19,649 nt of DNA from Flavobacteriales bacterium (GTDB lineage Bacteria; Bacteroidota; Bacteroidia; UBA10329), in assembly GCA_003456455.1 (NCBI GenBank), contig DMRV01000405.1, positions 1 to 19,649 of the forward strand. The letters are read 5' to 3'. The notes under the pieces are model-generated. The model was given only the letters and a program-made list of their open reading frames with translations. It did not search any database and was not told where the DNA came from. A program made the translations under genes and the position numbers. How positions within the stretch are numbered: the first letter of the stretch is position 1; the number at the start of each line of letters is the position of its first letter. Shown here in pieces: positions 7,606-15,245 of the stretch.

Positions 7606-8780
7606 TGACCAAACAGCTCACCTACCTTCTTGCGTTCATTAAGTTCACTCATATCATGGATTTCATGATTATGATGCCGCTTGGACCACAGTTGGAACGC
7701 ATTTGGGAAATCTCTCCTCAGGAATTCGGTCTTTTGGTGGCTGCTTACACGTTCAGCGCTGGAACAGTAGGGCTGTTCGGTTCGTTCTTTATGGATCGCT
7801 TCGATCGCAAGCATGCGCTTATCTTTCTATACACAGGTTTCCTCTTGGGAACATTCGCTTGTGCGCTTTCCAACTCGTATGAAATGTTGCTGATAGCTCG
7901 CTGTGCAACGGGTGCTTTTGGTGGATTATTGGGTGCAACTGTGCTTTCGATAGTTGGCGATTTGACACCGATTGAAAAACGGGGTGAAGCCATGGGAACA
8001 ATTATGGCCGCTTTCTCGGCAGCGTCTGTTTTTGGCGTGCCGTTCGGCTTGTTTTTGGCAAATCAGTTTGGATGGCAAGCTCCGTTTCTATTCTTGGGCT
8101 TGGCTGGCTTACCCATTCTCATTTTCAATGTGATAATGGTACCAAACGTTAGAGAACATCTCGCAGCGGGCGTCCAAAACCCGCTGGTGATATTGAAAGA
8201 AATGTTGAAAGACCGTAATCAGTTTACAGCACACGTTTTCATTGTGCTGTTGATGTTAGGGCAGTTTAGTGTAATCACGTTTATTGCTCCTTACATGGTT
8301 TCCAATGTCGGCTTTACTGAAGGCCAGTTGGCTTATATTTATTTGGTTGGTGGTTTTTTTACGCTCTTTTCGTCTCCGATTTTTGGTAAGCTCGCAGATA
8401 AACATGGGCAGCTGAAATTCTTCACGGTTGTAACCGTATTATCGCTCTTACCACTTTGGATAATTACCAATTTACCGAGAATGAATATCTACGCGGTTCT
8501 TGTAATAACCAGCATCATGTTTATTCTTATTTCGGGCAGGATTATACCAGCAATGACTATGATTACATCATCCGTGAGACCCGAAAGACGTGGCGGTTTC
8601 ATGAGTATTAATTCTGCAATTCAGCAGCTTGGTGCAGGTGTAGCCAGTTTTGTTGCAGGAGTAATCGTAGTCAAGACAGTATCTGGAGAGTATCAAGATT
8701 ATGACCTTGTTGGATACATGGCCATATCGGCATCTATCGTTGCCATTCTTATTGCCAGACGTATGAAAGCCGTTTCTTGA
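7605..8780 (+). CDS. MFS transporter, DHA1/AraJ-like
   Basis: A 391-residue membrane protein with about 12 hydrophobic helices and no signal peptide, the size and layout of major facilitator efflux proteins. The loop between helices 2 and 3 carries a motif A variant, GSFFMDRFDRKHAL, with a second degenerate copy (GKLADKHGQLK) after helix 8, as expected for the two pseudo-symmetric halves. Helix 1 holds an FTHIMDFMIMMPLGP stretch typical of this group, with an acidic residue in the membrane. It probably exports a small molecule or drug by proton exchange; the substrate is not predictable. It lies behind a terminator and converges on the acyltransferase gene with 3 bp between stops. Confidence 0.9.
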   Translation: MTKQLTYLLAFIKFTHIMDFMIMMPLGPQLERIWEISPQEFGLLVAAYTFSAGTVGLFGSFFMDRFDRKHALIFLYTGFLLGTFACALSNSYEMLLIARCATGAFGGLLGATVLSIVGDLTPIEKRGEAMGTIMAAFSAASVFGVPFGLFLANQFGWQAPFLFLGLAGLPILIFNVIMVPNVREHLAAGVQNPLVILKEMLKDRNQFTAHVFIVLLMLGQFSVITFIAPYMVSNVGFTEGQLAYIYLVGGFFTLFSSPIFGKLADKHGQLKFFTVVTVLSLLPLWIITNLPRMNIYAVLVITSIMFILISGRIIPAMTMITSSVRPERRGGFMSINSAIQQLGAGVASFVAGVIVVKTVSGEYQDYDLVGYMAISASIVAILIARRMKAVS

Positions 8781-8783
8781 ATC

Positions 8784-9362
8784 TTAGTCGTAACGCAAGT
8801 CCACCGAGAATTTCTCTGGATGTTTTGCGCCTTTGTCTTTATAAAACGCCATAATCTTCCTTAGATCCTCTTCCATGTCTCCACTGGGGTGGATGATTGG
8901 GCCCACGCCAGCGTGTTTCCGTTTGTAATCCAAATAGCCCAACGCAATTGGAACACCAGCACCAACAGCCACGTGGTAGAATCCCATTTTCCATTCGGTT
9001 CTTAATGCGCGCGTTCCTTCAGGAGTAACCATCATAGCCAAGGTTTGATGTTCGGTGAACAGGTCACTCATGGCCTCGGTCATACTTTTACGCTCCATGC
9101 CAGGCTCCAGGGGAGTTCGGTCAATACCCAATCCTCCCATGGCTTTGGTAATCCATCCGAAGGGAGGCCGAAACCATTCCTTTTTAATCGTAAATCGAAG
9201 TGGAACGCCCATTAGGTAAAAAGCGGCACGTGCATGCACCAAATCCCAATTACTGGTGTGAGGAGCTGCTATGATTACACACCTTTGAACCTCAGTTGAA
9301 ATGTCTTGGTCCATCGTCCAGCGGCTGAAGAAGAAAATAATTTTAGAAATGATTGTTCCCAT
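8784..9362 (-). CDS. Lysophospholipid/1-acylglycerol-3-phosphate acyltransferase-like protein (PlsC family)
   Basis: A 192-residue protein from the ATG at 9362. An upstream in-frame ATG at 9467 would add 35 residues, but I reject it because the family usually begins shortly before a hydrophobic ISKIIFFFSRW segment and because the longer form would run into the divergent gene's upstream region. The HX4D catalytic motif is HTSNWD (His35, Asp40); block II lies around PPFGWITKAMGGLGIDRT and the substrate-binding PEGTR is at 114-118. This family transfers acyl chains to lysophosphatidate or related acceptors at the inner membrane. The protein is small, as many Bacteroidota members are. The acceptor is not determinable; ornithine-lipid or other lipid roles are possible. 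Confidence 0.88.
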   Translation of the reverse strand: MGTIISKIIFFFSRWTMDQDISTEVQRCVIIAAPHTSNWDLVHARAAFYLMGVPLRFTIKKEWFRPPFGWITKAMGGLGIDRTPLEPGMERKSMTEAMSDLFTEHQTLAMMVTPEGTRALRTEWKMGFYHVAVGAGVPIALGYLDYKRKHAGVGPIIHPSGDMEEDLRKIMAFYKDKGAKHPEKFSVDLRYD

Positions 9363-9367
9363 CAGGT

Positions 9368-9375
9368 CAAATGTA
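9368..9375 (-). promoter_or_regulatory. Candidate -7 box (TACATTTG) for the acyltransferase gene
   Basis: Read on the minus strand, TACATTTG matches the Bacteroidota TAnnTTTG element exactly and ends 5 bases before the chosen ATG at 9362. A TTG lies 15 bases upstream, shorter than the usual spacing of about 19. If real, transcription would begin near the start codon and give an almost leaderless message. Confidence 0.3.
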
Positions 9376-9483
9376 GTAACCCGATGAGAACAATGAATGA
9401 CGAATACGCCAGCGAACATCAATCCTGATGCGAAATGCAAAACCTTATGCAACAAATGGAAGGACAAGAACGGCTTCGAACGC

Positions 9484-9491
9484 TATTTTTG
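9484..9491 (+). promoter_or_regulatory. Candidate -7 box (TATTTTTG) for the CocE-like hydrolase gene
   Basis: TATTTTTG fits TAnnTTTG and lies 18 bases before the signal-peptide start at 9510, giving a short leader. I see no correctly spaced -33 TTG, so the support is one box only. Its place upstream of 9510 favours that start over the ATG at 9435. Confidence 0.35.
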
Positions 9492-9509
9492 CGCGTTCAA
9501 ACTCCGCTT

Positions 9510-11642
9510 ATGTCCAGAACAGTCTTTTTCTCGTTTTTCCTTTTCACTTTTTCCTTCGCGCAAGCACAATACAAGGACCCAAAAGGGTATGTGGCGTCTG
9601 ATTCTAATCAGGAATCCCCGGCCAAGTATGATTGGGAGAAAAACGCTAAGTTCAAGAATTACACGCGAGACAGTTATTATTTGGTAATGCGCGATAGCAT
9701 TAAAATTGCCATCGATGTGTATGTGCCGAAGGTGAAAAAAGGACATCACGGCAAGTTCCCAACCATTCTGCATCAATGGCGCTACTGGAGAGATTTTGAT
9801 TTGAAATGGCCTTATAGTTGGCTAAGTCCTGCGCCTAACGGACCGCTCGGAAAATTCTTCAAAACCGTGCTGGCAAATGGCTATGCTTTGGTAAGCGTTG
9901 ATTCGCGTGGCTCAGGTGCTTCGGAAGGCTCTCGGGCTTACCCGTGGACGCAGGAAGAACGTGATGACATGGTAGAGATTATCGACCACCTTATTGCTCA
10001 ATCTTGGAGTGATGGGAGTATTGGCGTGGCAGGTGCTTCGTATAGTGGAACTACCTCCGAGTTTGCTGCTATCAGCAAGCATCCAGCCGTAAAAGCTGTG
10101 GTAAATATGTACTCACTGTTTGATGTGTACCCAGACAATGCTTTCCCGGGTGGAATACACAACATTGGTTTTACAGAAGTTTGGGGCGAGGCTAATGAAG
10201 CATTAGACAGGAATGAGTTGCCTCCCAAAGCCGGGAAAGCCAAAAAGTTTGTAAAAGGCGTTTCTCTTCCGAAGAAATTCTATGATGGACGAAGTGCCAA
10301 AGGCGTGTTTGAAAAAGCGCAAGAAGAGCATAAAAACAACGTCAATGTGAATGATGGCGCTTTGACTATTGTTTACCGAGATGACAAAGCTGAAAGTAGG
10401 GCTGCGGTTTCGTCTGACGTATTCAGCCCTCACACGTATTGGAAGGAGCAAGATGCTAGCGGTGCAGCCATTTACAATTGGAGTGGCTGGTTTGATGGCT
10501 CTTACAATGATGCGGCTGTGAAGCGTTATCTCACGCTTACAAACCCTAAGAACAGACTGATTCTTGGACCCTGGGAACATGGTGGGAGTTTTAATGCCGG
10601 TCACACAAATCCCGGGCGCTCTGGTTTCGATCACATTGGCGAAGCGCTACGTTTCTTTGATCATCACATGAAAGGATGGGATACTGGAATTTCCAAAGAA
10701 AAACCAGTTCATTATTTCACCATGGTGGAAGAAAAATGGAAAGCCTCGGATGTTTGGCCGCCAAAGAATTCGGAATACAAATCCGTGTTTTTTGATGAAG
10801 GGAATACGCTGACATGGAGAAATAATTTCTCAACTCATGAAGAAAAGAAAGGTGAGATGAAGTTTTGGGGAGACTCCCTCAATCACCTTAAAAGCACTGG
10901 TATGAATAAAGTGCTGAAAAAGCTGGAAGGAGAAGGAACAGTTTCTCCTGCGGATGAAAAAAGGTTGGCTGAATACCGTAATGTAGATAAGGAGTACCAA
11001 CGTGTATTGGCTGAGTTGAATGCGGAAGCACCACAAGTAAAGCAATGGCGCGATAATGAAGGTGGAGCGGATGTTTATCAGGTTGATTCTACCACAAGCA
11101 TGGGCATGTACGTGAAGTACCGATCGGTTTCTGGACAGCTAAAAACGCCACATACGTACCCGGACCGTAACAAGCGCGATTCGTTGCTTTTCGTATATGA
11201 CTCTGAGCCTTTGGTTGAAGATATGGAAGTAACAGGTCACGCGTTGGTTGACATCTTTATCAGCTCTTCAACTACCGATGCGCAGGTTTTTGTTTATCTG
11301 GAAGATGTTGATGAGAACGGAAAAGTGGAGTACGTAACGGAAGGAGAACTTCGTGCTTTACACAGAAAAGTGAGTAACGATAAAGCGCCTTACAAACAAG
11401 TTGGGCCGTATCACTCATTCCTGAAAGAGGATGGGCAACCACTTGTTCCGGGTGAAGTGGCTCAGATGCAATTCAGCATGCTCCCAATCTCGTATCTTTT
11501 CAAGAAAGGGCATCGTGTTCGAATTGCTATTGCTGGCGCAGATGCGGACCAGTTCCGTAACATGACGAATGACGAACCGCAGTACACGTTCCACCGTTCG
11601 TTTAAATATCCGAGTAGGGTAGAGTTGCCGGTAATTAGGTGA
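9510..11642 (+). CDS. Secreted CocE/NonD-family hydrolase (peptidase S15-like)
   Basis: A 710-residue alpha/beta hydrolase. The start at 9510 gives a signal peptide (MSRTVFFSFFLFTFSFAQAQ); an upstream ATG at 9435 would add 25 polar residues and lies before the candidate promoter. The catalytic triad is readable: nucleophile Ser177 in GASYSGT, Asp329 in WFDGSYNDA and His357 in GPWEHGG. The preceding VSVDSRGSGASEGS and GGIHNIGFTE segments are typical of the family. The C-terminal third from about 515 (MGMYVKYRSVSG to the end) is the jelly-roll domain of X-Pro dipeptidyl peptidases and cocaine esterase-type acylases. Between about 440 and 512 lies a highly charged, helix-rich stretch longer than I expect for the family. 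It likely hydrolyses an ester or amide in the periplasm; the substrate is unknown. Confidence 0.92.
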   Translation: MSRTVFFSFFLFTFSFAQAQYKDPKGYVASDSNQESPAKYDWEKNAKFKNYTRDSYYLVMRDSIKIAIDVYVPKVKKGHHGKFPTILHQWRYWRDFDLKWPYSWLSPAPNGPLGKFFKTVLANGYALVSVDSRGSGASEGSRAYPWTQEERDDMVEIIDHLIAQSWSDGSIGVAGASYSGTTSEFAAISKHPAVKAVVNMYSLFDVYPDNAFPGGIHNIGFTEVWGEANEALDRNELPPKAGKAKKFVKGVSLPKKFYDGRSAKGVFEKAQEEHKNNVNVNDGALTIVYRDDKAESRAAVSSDVFSPHTYWKEQDASGAAIYNWSGWFDGSYNDAAVKRYLTLTNPKNRLILGPWEHGGSFNAGHTNPGRSGFDHIGEALRFFDHHMKGWDTGISKEKPVHYFTMVEEKWKASDVWPPKNSEYKSVFFDEGNTLTWRNNFSTHEEKKGEMKFWGDSLNHLKSTGMNKVLKKLEGEGTVSPADEKRLAEYRNVDKEYQRVLAELNAEAPQVKQWRDNEGGADVYQVDSTTSMGMYVKYRSVSGQLKTPHTYPDRNKRDSLLFVYDSEPLVEDMEVTGHALVDIFISSSTTDAQVFVYLEDVDENGKVEYVTEGELRALHRKVSNDKAPYKQVGPYHSFLKEDGQPLVPGEVAQMQFSMLPISYLFKKGHRVRIAIAGADADQFRNMTNDEPQYTFHRSFKYPSRVELPVIR

Positions 11643-11662
11643 TGTTGTAAGAATAGCCTTGT

Positions 11663-11686
11663 AAAACCCCTAGGAGGCGTTTTTTA
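11663..11686. terminator. Weak hairpin between convergent genes, possibly bidirectional
   Basis: AAAAC (11663-11667) pairs with GTTTT (11679-11683). Inside, a C-C mismatch is followed by CCT pairing with AGG around a 3-base loop. A T6 run (11680-11685) follows on the plus strand and an AAAA on the other side gives TTTT on the minus strand. The stem is short and interrupted, but the position between two stop codons fits a shared terminator. Confidence 0.45.
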
Positions 11687-11692
11687 GTTGTT

Positions 11693-11956
11693 CTAAGCAA
11701 ACTTCTTCTTAAACCAAGCTACAATTTGTTTTCGAAAGAAAGCATAGAAGAAAATGGCTGCCATAATGTATGGCATAAACATGAGGTAGACGATGGCGTT
11801 GTTTAGCCCGTTGCCAACGGTAAAAGTATCATCACTTAATTGATTGGAGTTGGTGGTAGCGCGGCACATAGAGCATTGTGCATCAACAAATTCTGGAAGA
11901 AGTAGAAGTGCTACTGCAAAAAGGCCAACGATTGCTATTCCTCTGTGCTTTTTCAT
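11693..11956 (-). CDS. Small CxxC membrane protein at the end of the cytochrome oxidase operon
   Basis: An 87-residue protein of no named family. The start at 11956 is set by a TGATG overlap with the DUF420 stop and gives an N-terminal export signal (MKKHRGIAIVGLFAVALLLL) with a plausible cleavage after VDA. An upstream ATG at 12022 would add 22 residues that overlap the DUF420 gene. The mature part would begin QCSMC, a CxxC pair, followed by a short polar stretch, one membrane helix (AIVYLMFMPYIMAAIFFYAF) and a basic tail (RKQIVAWFKKKFA). This predicts a periplasm-facing thiol pair tethered to the inner membrane. I recall similar small proteins beside SCO/DUF420 genes in flavobacteria. A role in copper or thiol handling during oxidase assembly is inference from context. 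Confidence 0.75.
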   Translation of the reverse strand: MKKHRGIAIVGLFAVALLLLPEFVDAQCSMCRATTNSNQLSDDTFTVGNGLNNAIVYLMFMPYIMAAIFFYAFFRKQIVAWFKKKFA

Positions 11957-12480
11957 CAGAATTGGTAATACGGTGATATCATCAGATAAACCACCACACC
12001 AGTCACGGTAACATATAACCAAACTGGGAAGGTGAATTTAGAGACTTTTCTATGTCGCTCTATTTTTCCTGTAAGTCCGAAGTAAAAAGAAACCAATACT
12101 AACGGAAGCACAATTGCAGCGAGTAAAATGTGCGTTAGAAGAATGACTAGATACACTGGTCGCATAGGATTATCTGCTGGAAACCTAGTTTCTACACCAA
12201 ACGAATGAAAAATGATGTACAGGACTAGAAACAAACTAGACAACACAAATGTTGTGATGTTGATTTTTTTGTGAAGCGAGATTTTTTTGTTCTTAATAGC
12301 TATCAACGAAGTAACCAGCAATACGGAACACGTTCCGTTGATGATGGCGTTAAACATGGGTAGCAGTTTGGCCCATTCTGGAATAGAATCCTGCTTTGGA
12401 AGCGTGTAAAGGACGGTTACTACACCAAAGACGATAACGGAAAGGGCCAGTATTATTTGAAAAACGCGTTTGTCGTTCAT
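11956..12480 (-). CDS. DUF420 membrane protein, YozB/CtaM-like
   Basis: A 174-residue integral membrane protein with about five hydrophobic helices, matching the size of DUF420 proteins. Conserved-looking histidines lie at 70 (SLHKK), 92 (FHSFG), 117 (LTHILLA) and 143 (ERHRKVSKFTFPVWLYVTVTG); the last block is the most typical of the family. The Firmicutes homologue YozB/CtaM is known as a factor needed for activity of an aa3-type terminal oxidase, and its histidines make heme or copper binding plausible. Here it lies between SCO and a small CxxC protein. Its ATG overlaps the SCO stop as ATGA, and its stop overlaps the next start as TGATG, so expression should be coupled. Confidence 0.88.
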   Translation of the reverse strand: MNDKRVFQIILALSVIVFGVVTVLYTLPKQDSIPEWAKLLPMFNAIINGTCSVLLVTSLIAIKNKKISLHKKINITTFVLSSLFLVLYIIFHSFGVETRFPADNPMRPVYLVILLTHILLAAIVLPLVLVSFYFGLTGKIERHRKVSKFTFPVWLYVTVTGVVVYLMISPYYQF

Positions 12481-13190
12481 TTTTCTGCTTTGTTGTTCTT
12501 TTTAAGCGCTAGTTCGTATTCTGCAATAACAACTTTGATGTCATCTATGAGGTCGCGTATCTGATGCCCATCCGTTCCATCGTAAACACCAATAATATTT
12601 CCATTATCATCCTCGCGTGAGCGTAGAATTCCTTCTTTATCTACCAAAACAAAATATTCTGTGTGAAGGAAGCCTCCTTCCGCTAAGCTATCTTCCATGG
12701 CACTTGACAGATAATCGAAAGCCACAGAATAAAGAGAGTCTTTTTCCCCCGTTAGGAAATGCCAATTCTTAGAATCGATTTTGCGATTATCAGCATACTC
12801 TTTAAGTTTTTCAGGCGTATCTCTAGTTGGGTCAACTGTATGAGACAGAATCATGAAGTTGTCGTAATGCGCAAATCTGTCCTGAATTTTCATCAGGTTG
12901 GCGGTCATAATCGGGCAAATGGATGGGCAAGACGTGAAAAAGAAATCTACGAGGTAGATTTTGTCTTTTACATCTTCATTGGTAATCGTATTGCCATCTT
13001 GATTTGTAAAGCTGAACTGAGGAGCCTTTCGGTTTTGCACCACTCCATCTACATCTGTGTAGGTGATAAAAGGAAGGTGAGCAAAATTCTGCTCACCTTT
13101 TCCGTAGACGTAAAATAAATAGAGAATCGTGGGAAGAAAAAGCAGCGCAAATAGTAGCAGATACTTTTTCGATCCTTTGTTATCGCTCAT
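12477..13190 (-). CDS. SCO1/SenC/PrrC-family copper chaperone for cytochrome oxidase
   Basis: A 237-residue membrane-anchored thioredoxin-fold protein. An N-terminal anchor helix (about 10-29) is followed by the redox/copper domain with FTSCPSIC (Cys88, Cys92) and the distal ligand His176 in FLHTEYFVLVD. These three residues are the CX3C plus His copper site of SCO proteins, which deliver copper to the CuA centre of oxidase subunit II or keep its thiols reduced. The DPTRDTPEKLKEYA segment is also typical. Its ATG overlaps the COX4 stop (TGATG) and its stop overlaps the DUF420 ATG (ATGA). A dedicated subunit II gene is not in the window. Confidence 0.95.
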   Translation of the reverse strand: MSDNKGSKKYLLLFALLFLPTILYLFYVYGKGEQNFAHLPFITYTDVDGVVQNRKAPQFSFTNQDGNTITNEDVKDKIYLVDFFFTSCPSICPIMTANLMKIQDRFAHYDNFMILSHTVDPTRDTPEKLKEYADNRKIDSKNWHFLTGEKDSLYSVAFDYLSSAMEDSLAEGGFLHTEYFVLVDKEGILRSREDDNGNIIGVYDGTDGHQIRDLIDDIKVVIAEYELALKKNNKAEK

Positions 13191-13573
13191 CAGAATCCGA
13201 AATAGTTTTCTATTCCAGGTCTAGTTCCGCCAGCATAGGTTGCTTCCACCAAACAGATGAAAATCAAATACCCAATCAGAACAAAATAAGGAGCAAGAAC
13301 TGTCCATTGGAAGCTCTTTTTCTCGTCACCTAAGTGCATGAAAATCATGGTAATGTACCCTGCCTTAACAAGCGTAAGAATGATAAAAGTGTACTTCAGA
13401 ATGTCTTTCATTGACTCGTCTCGAGACCAAATCATTCCCATTCCAACTTCAATAATGGTAACTGCTGACAATAAAGCCAACACCATCATGAATTTCTTAC
13501 GCATTTTCTTGCCTGCTTCCTCGCTGTGGTGGGTGTCTAGGCTGTATTCGTAAATGTCGTCTCTTGCGTCCAT
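13190..13573 (-). CDS. Cytochrome c oxidase subunit IV family protein
   Basis: A 127-residue protein with three membrane helices (about 28-49, 60-82 and 90-113), the size and shape of the prokaryotic subunit IV family. The second helix runs YTFIILTLVKAGYITMIFMH, and its LVKAGYITMIFMHL end is the family hallmark. The N-terminus is polar and His-containing (LDTHHSEEAGKK). It packs against the catalytic subunit in heme-copper oxidases and assists copper incorporation in some of them. It lies 31 bp after the first COX3 gene and overlaps SCO by one base, within one transcript. Confidence 0.88.
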   Translation of the reverse strand: MDARDDIYEYSLDTHHSEEAGKKMRKKFMMVLALLSAVTIIEVGMGMIWSRDESMKDILKYTFIILTLVKAGYITMIFMHLGDEKKSFQWTVLAPYFVLIGYLIFICLVEATYAGGTRPGIENYFGF

Positions 13574-13604
13574 TGAACTGCGGTTATAAAGCGATTAGAA
13601 TCTG

Positions 13605-14483
13605 TTAGAGTAGGTAGAAGAAGGTGAAAACGAAGACCCATACAAGGTCTACGAAGTGCCAGTACAAACCTGACTTCTCTACCATTTCATAATGTCCAGT
13701 CTTCTCAAATTTCCCTTCAACCACCATCAAGAAAATGATGAAGTTGATACAAACTCCAGAGAAAACGTGGAATCCGTGGAAACCTGTAATAAAGAAGAAG
13801 AAGTCTGCGAATAGCGGAATTCCGTACTCGTTATGGCTCAAGTTTGCACCATGAATATGAGTCGCAGTTGATTTCATAACAGCTGCTTCATTTCCAGAAA
13901 CTTCTTTAAAACCGCTAAACTCAGTCAAACTTCCTTCACGGTTTTCAGGAACAAGGAACGTGCCTTCTTCTAAAACATGAGTTTGAGGGTCAATTTTGTG
14001 TCGCATTACGGTAACGCCATCTTCAAGAAGATAAGCCCCGTGCTCGGTTCCGTGAATGAAGTGATACCACTCCCAAGCCTGAGAACCAACGAAAATTGCT
14101 CCACCAAGGATGGTAAGTACCATCCAAAATTGAACGGATTTTTTCTTCATCCTGTGACCAGCCTCTACCGCGAGCACCATGGTAACTGATGATGCGATAA
14201 GTATGAAAGTCATCAAGGCCACATATGCCAACTCAATATGACCATCGTAAAAGGGGAAGTGTGTAAACACGTCTCCAGCAGTTGGCCAAATGTCTTCATA
14301 TTTATGACGCATGAAGCCGTATGCGGTAAGCAATCCTGAGAAGGTAAATGCATCAGAGATGAGGAAGAACCACATCATCATTTTTCCATAACTCACTTTG
14401 TAAGGTGAAGTTCCTCCTCCCCAAGGAGATGCGCTGTGATCGCTGTGCGATGGTGCTGCTGTTTGACTAACGTGTCCTGACAT
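13605..14483 (-). CDS. Cytochrome c oxidase subunit III, long form with His-rich loop
   Basis: A 292-residue subunit III with five membrane helices (about 36-57, 84-106, 118-138, 224-252, 271-291), the form lacking the first two helices of the seven-helix type. Family landmarks are FITGFHGFHVFSG and the C-terminal GLYWHFVDLVWVFVF. Between helices 3 and 4 lies a polar loop of about 80 residues (141-222) containing eight or more histidines, including ATHIHGANLSHNEYG, and the N-terminus is also His-rich (SGHVSQ, SHSDHS). Subunit III stabilises the catalytic core and its proton uptake. The gene follows a second COX3 gene by 45 bp. No heme-copper subunit I is nearby. Confidence 0.93.
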   Translation of the reverse strand: MSGHVSQTAAPSHSDHSASPWGGGTSPYKVSYGKMMMWFFLISDAFTFSGLLTAYGFMRHKYEDIWPTAGDVFTHFPFYDGHIELAYVALMTFILIASSVTMVLAVEAGHRMKKKSVQFWMVLTILGGAIFVGSQAWEWYHFIHGTEHGAYLLEDGVTVMRHKIDPQTHVLEEGTFLVPENREGSLTEFSGFKEVSGNEAAVMKSTATHIHGANLSHNEYGIPLFADFFFFITGFHGFHVFSGVCINFIIFLMVVEGKFEKTGHYEMVEKSGLYWHFVDLVWVFVFTFFYLL

Positions 14484-14528
14484 TATTTAGAATGATTATA
14501 AAGACCTGATTTTTAAGTCGATGCAATT

Positions 14529-15245
14529 TTAACGAATTAATAGTAAAAACAAGAACAGATAAACCCAGAGAATATCTAAAAAGTGCCAGTAAATGGACCC
14601 AAGATCTAATGGAAGCACATTTTGCTGGGTAATTCCACCCGAAAATGTCTTGACCATAAGTACCAAAAGCCAGATTATTCCTCCAGCAAGGTGAACTACA
14701 TGTAATCCCGAGAGGATGTATAGAAAAGATGCACTTACGTTAAATGTGTCCTGAATTCGTTCATTAATAGGGTCAGAATACGAAATGTCTCCGGGTTTGT
14801 AGAAGTTACCTTGATCGTAAAGAACAGGCTCTCCTTTCATCATAATGGTATAATCTACACCATATTCTCCTTCCATGTTACCTAAAGTACCCAGGAAGAA
14901 CTTTCCTTCAGATTGCAACTCCGACCAACCTAAATATTGGGTAGCGGTAAAACCAAGGCCGAGAATAAATGTGGCAACTAGCCATAGTTTGAGACCGCCT
15001 ATGTTTCCAGCAACAGTGCTCCTTTTGGCTAGATAAATAGTAAGGCTACTTATGACTAGCAACACGGTGCTAATTTTGAACATCTGCGGCAAATCATTCT
15101 GTACCCAAAAGTGGTCAGCCTGAAGCACGATGTACGCACTTGTGAACGCAGCAAAGAACATGGCAATACTTGCTACTCCTAACCAAACCACCATTTTCTT
15201 GGCTCGGTCGCTGCTAAATTTCATTTTCGATTCATCTTCCATCAT
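14529..15245 (-). CDS. Cytochrome c oxidase subunit III, second paralog
   Basis: A 238-residue subunit III paralog with five helices. It keeps the LSGLHVVHLAGG and IYWHFLDILWVYLF motifs but otherwise differs strongly from its neighbour. A polar, acidic loop (about 107-170, GEYGVDYTIMMKGE region) occupies the same place between helices 3 and 4 as the His-rich loop of the other copy. Two start codons are possible: ATG at 15245, overlapping the cyoE stop as ATGA, or ATG at 15242, giving TGATG; they differ by one residue. Adjacent COX3 pairs are, as I recall, usual in Bacteroidota. The two products may form a heterodimer-like unit of one oxidase, or one may be specialised. Confidence 0.92.
   Translation of the reverse strand: MMEDESKMKFSSDRAKKMVVWLGVASIAMFFAAFTSAYIVLQADHFWVQNDLPQMFKISTVLLVISSLTIYLAKRSTVAGNIGGLKLWLVATFILGLGFTATQYLGWSELQSEGKFFLGTLGNMEGEYGVDYTIMMKGEPVLYDQGNFYKPGDISYSDPINERIQDTFNVSASFLYILSGLHVVHLAGGIIWLLVLMVKTFSGGITQQNVLPLDLGSIYWHFLDILWVYLFLFLLLIR

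Noticed and set aside
9363..9467. 35-residue N-terminal extension of the acyltransferase from the ATG at 9467
   Set aside because: The extension is not like the family and would overlap the upstream region of the divergent hydrolase; the ATG at 9362 gives a typical N-terminus.
14484..14528. TATAAT-like box with an upstream TTGCAT before the first COX3 gene
   Set aside because: The spacer is about 20 bp instead of 17, it is a sigma-70 type pattern not expected in Bacteroidota, and the region is simply AT-rich.
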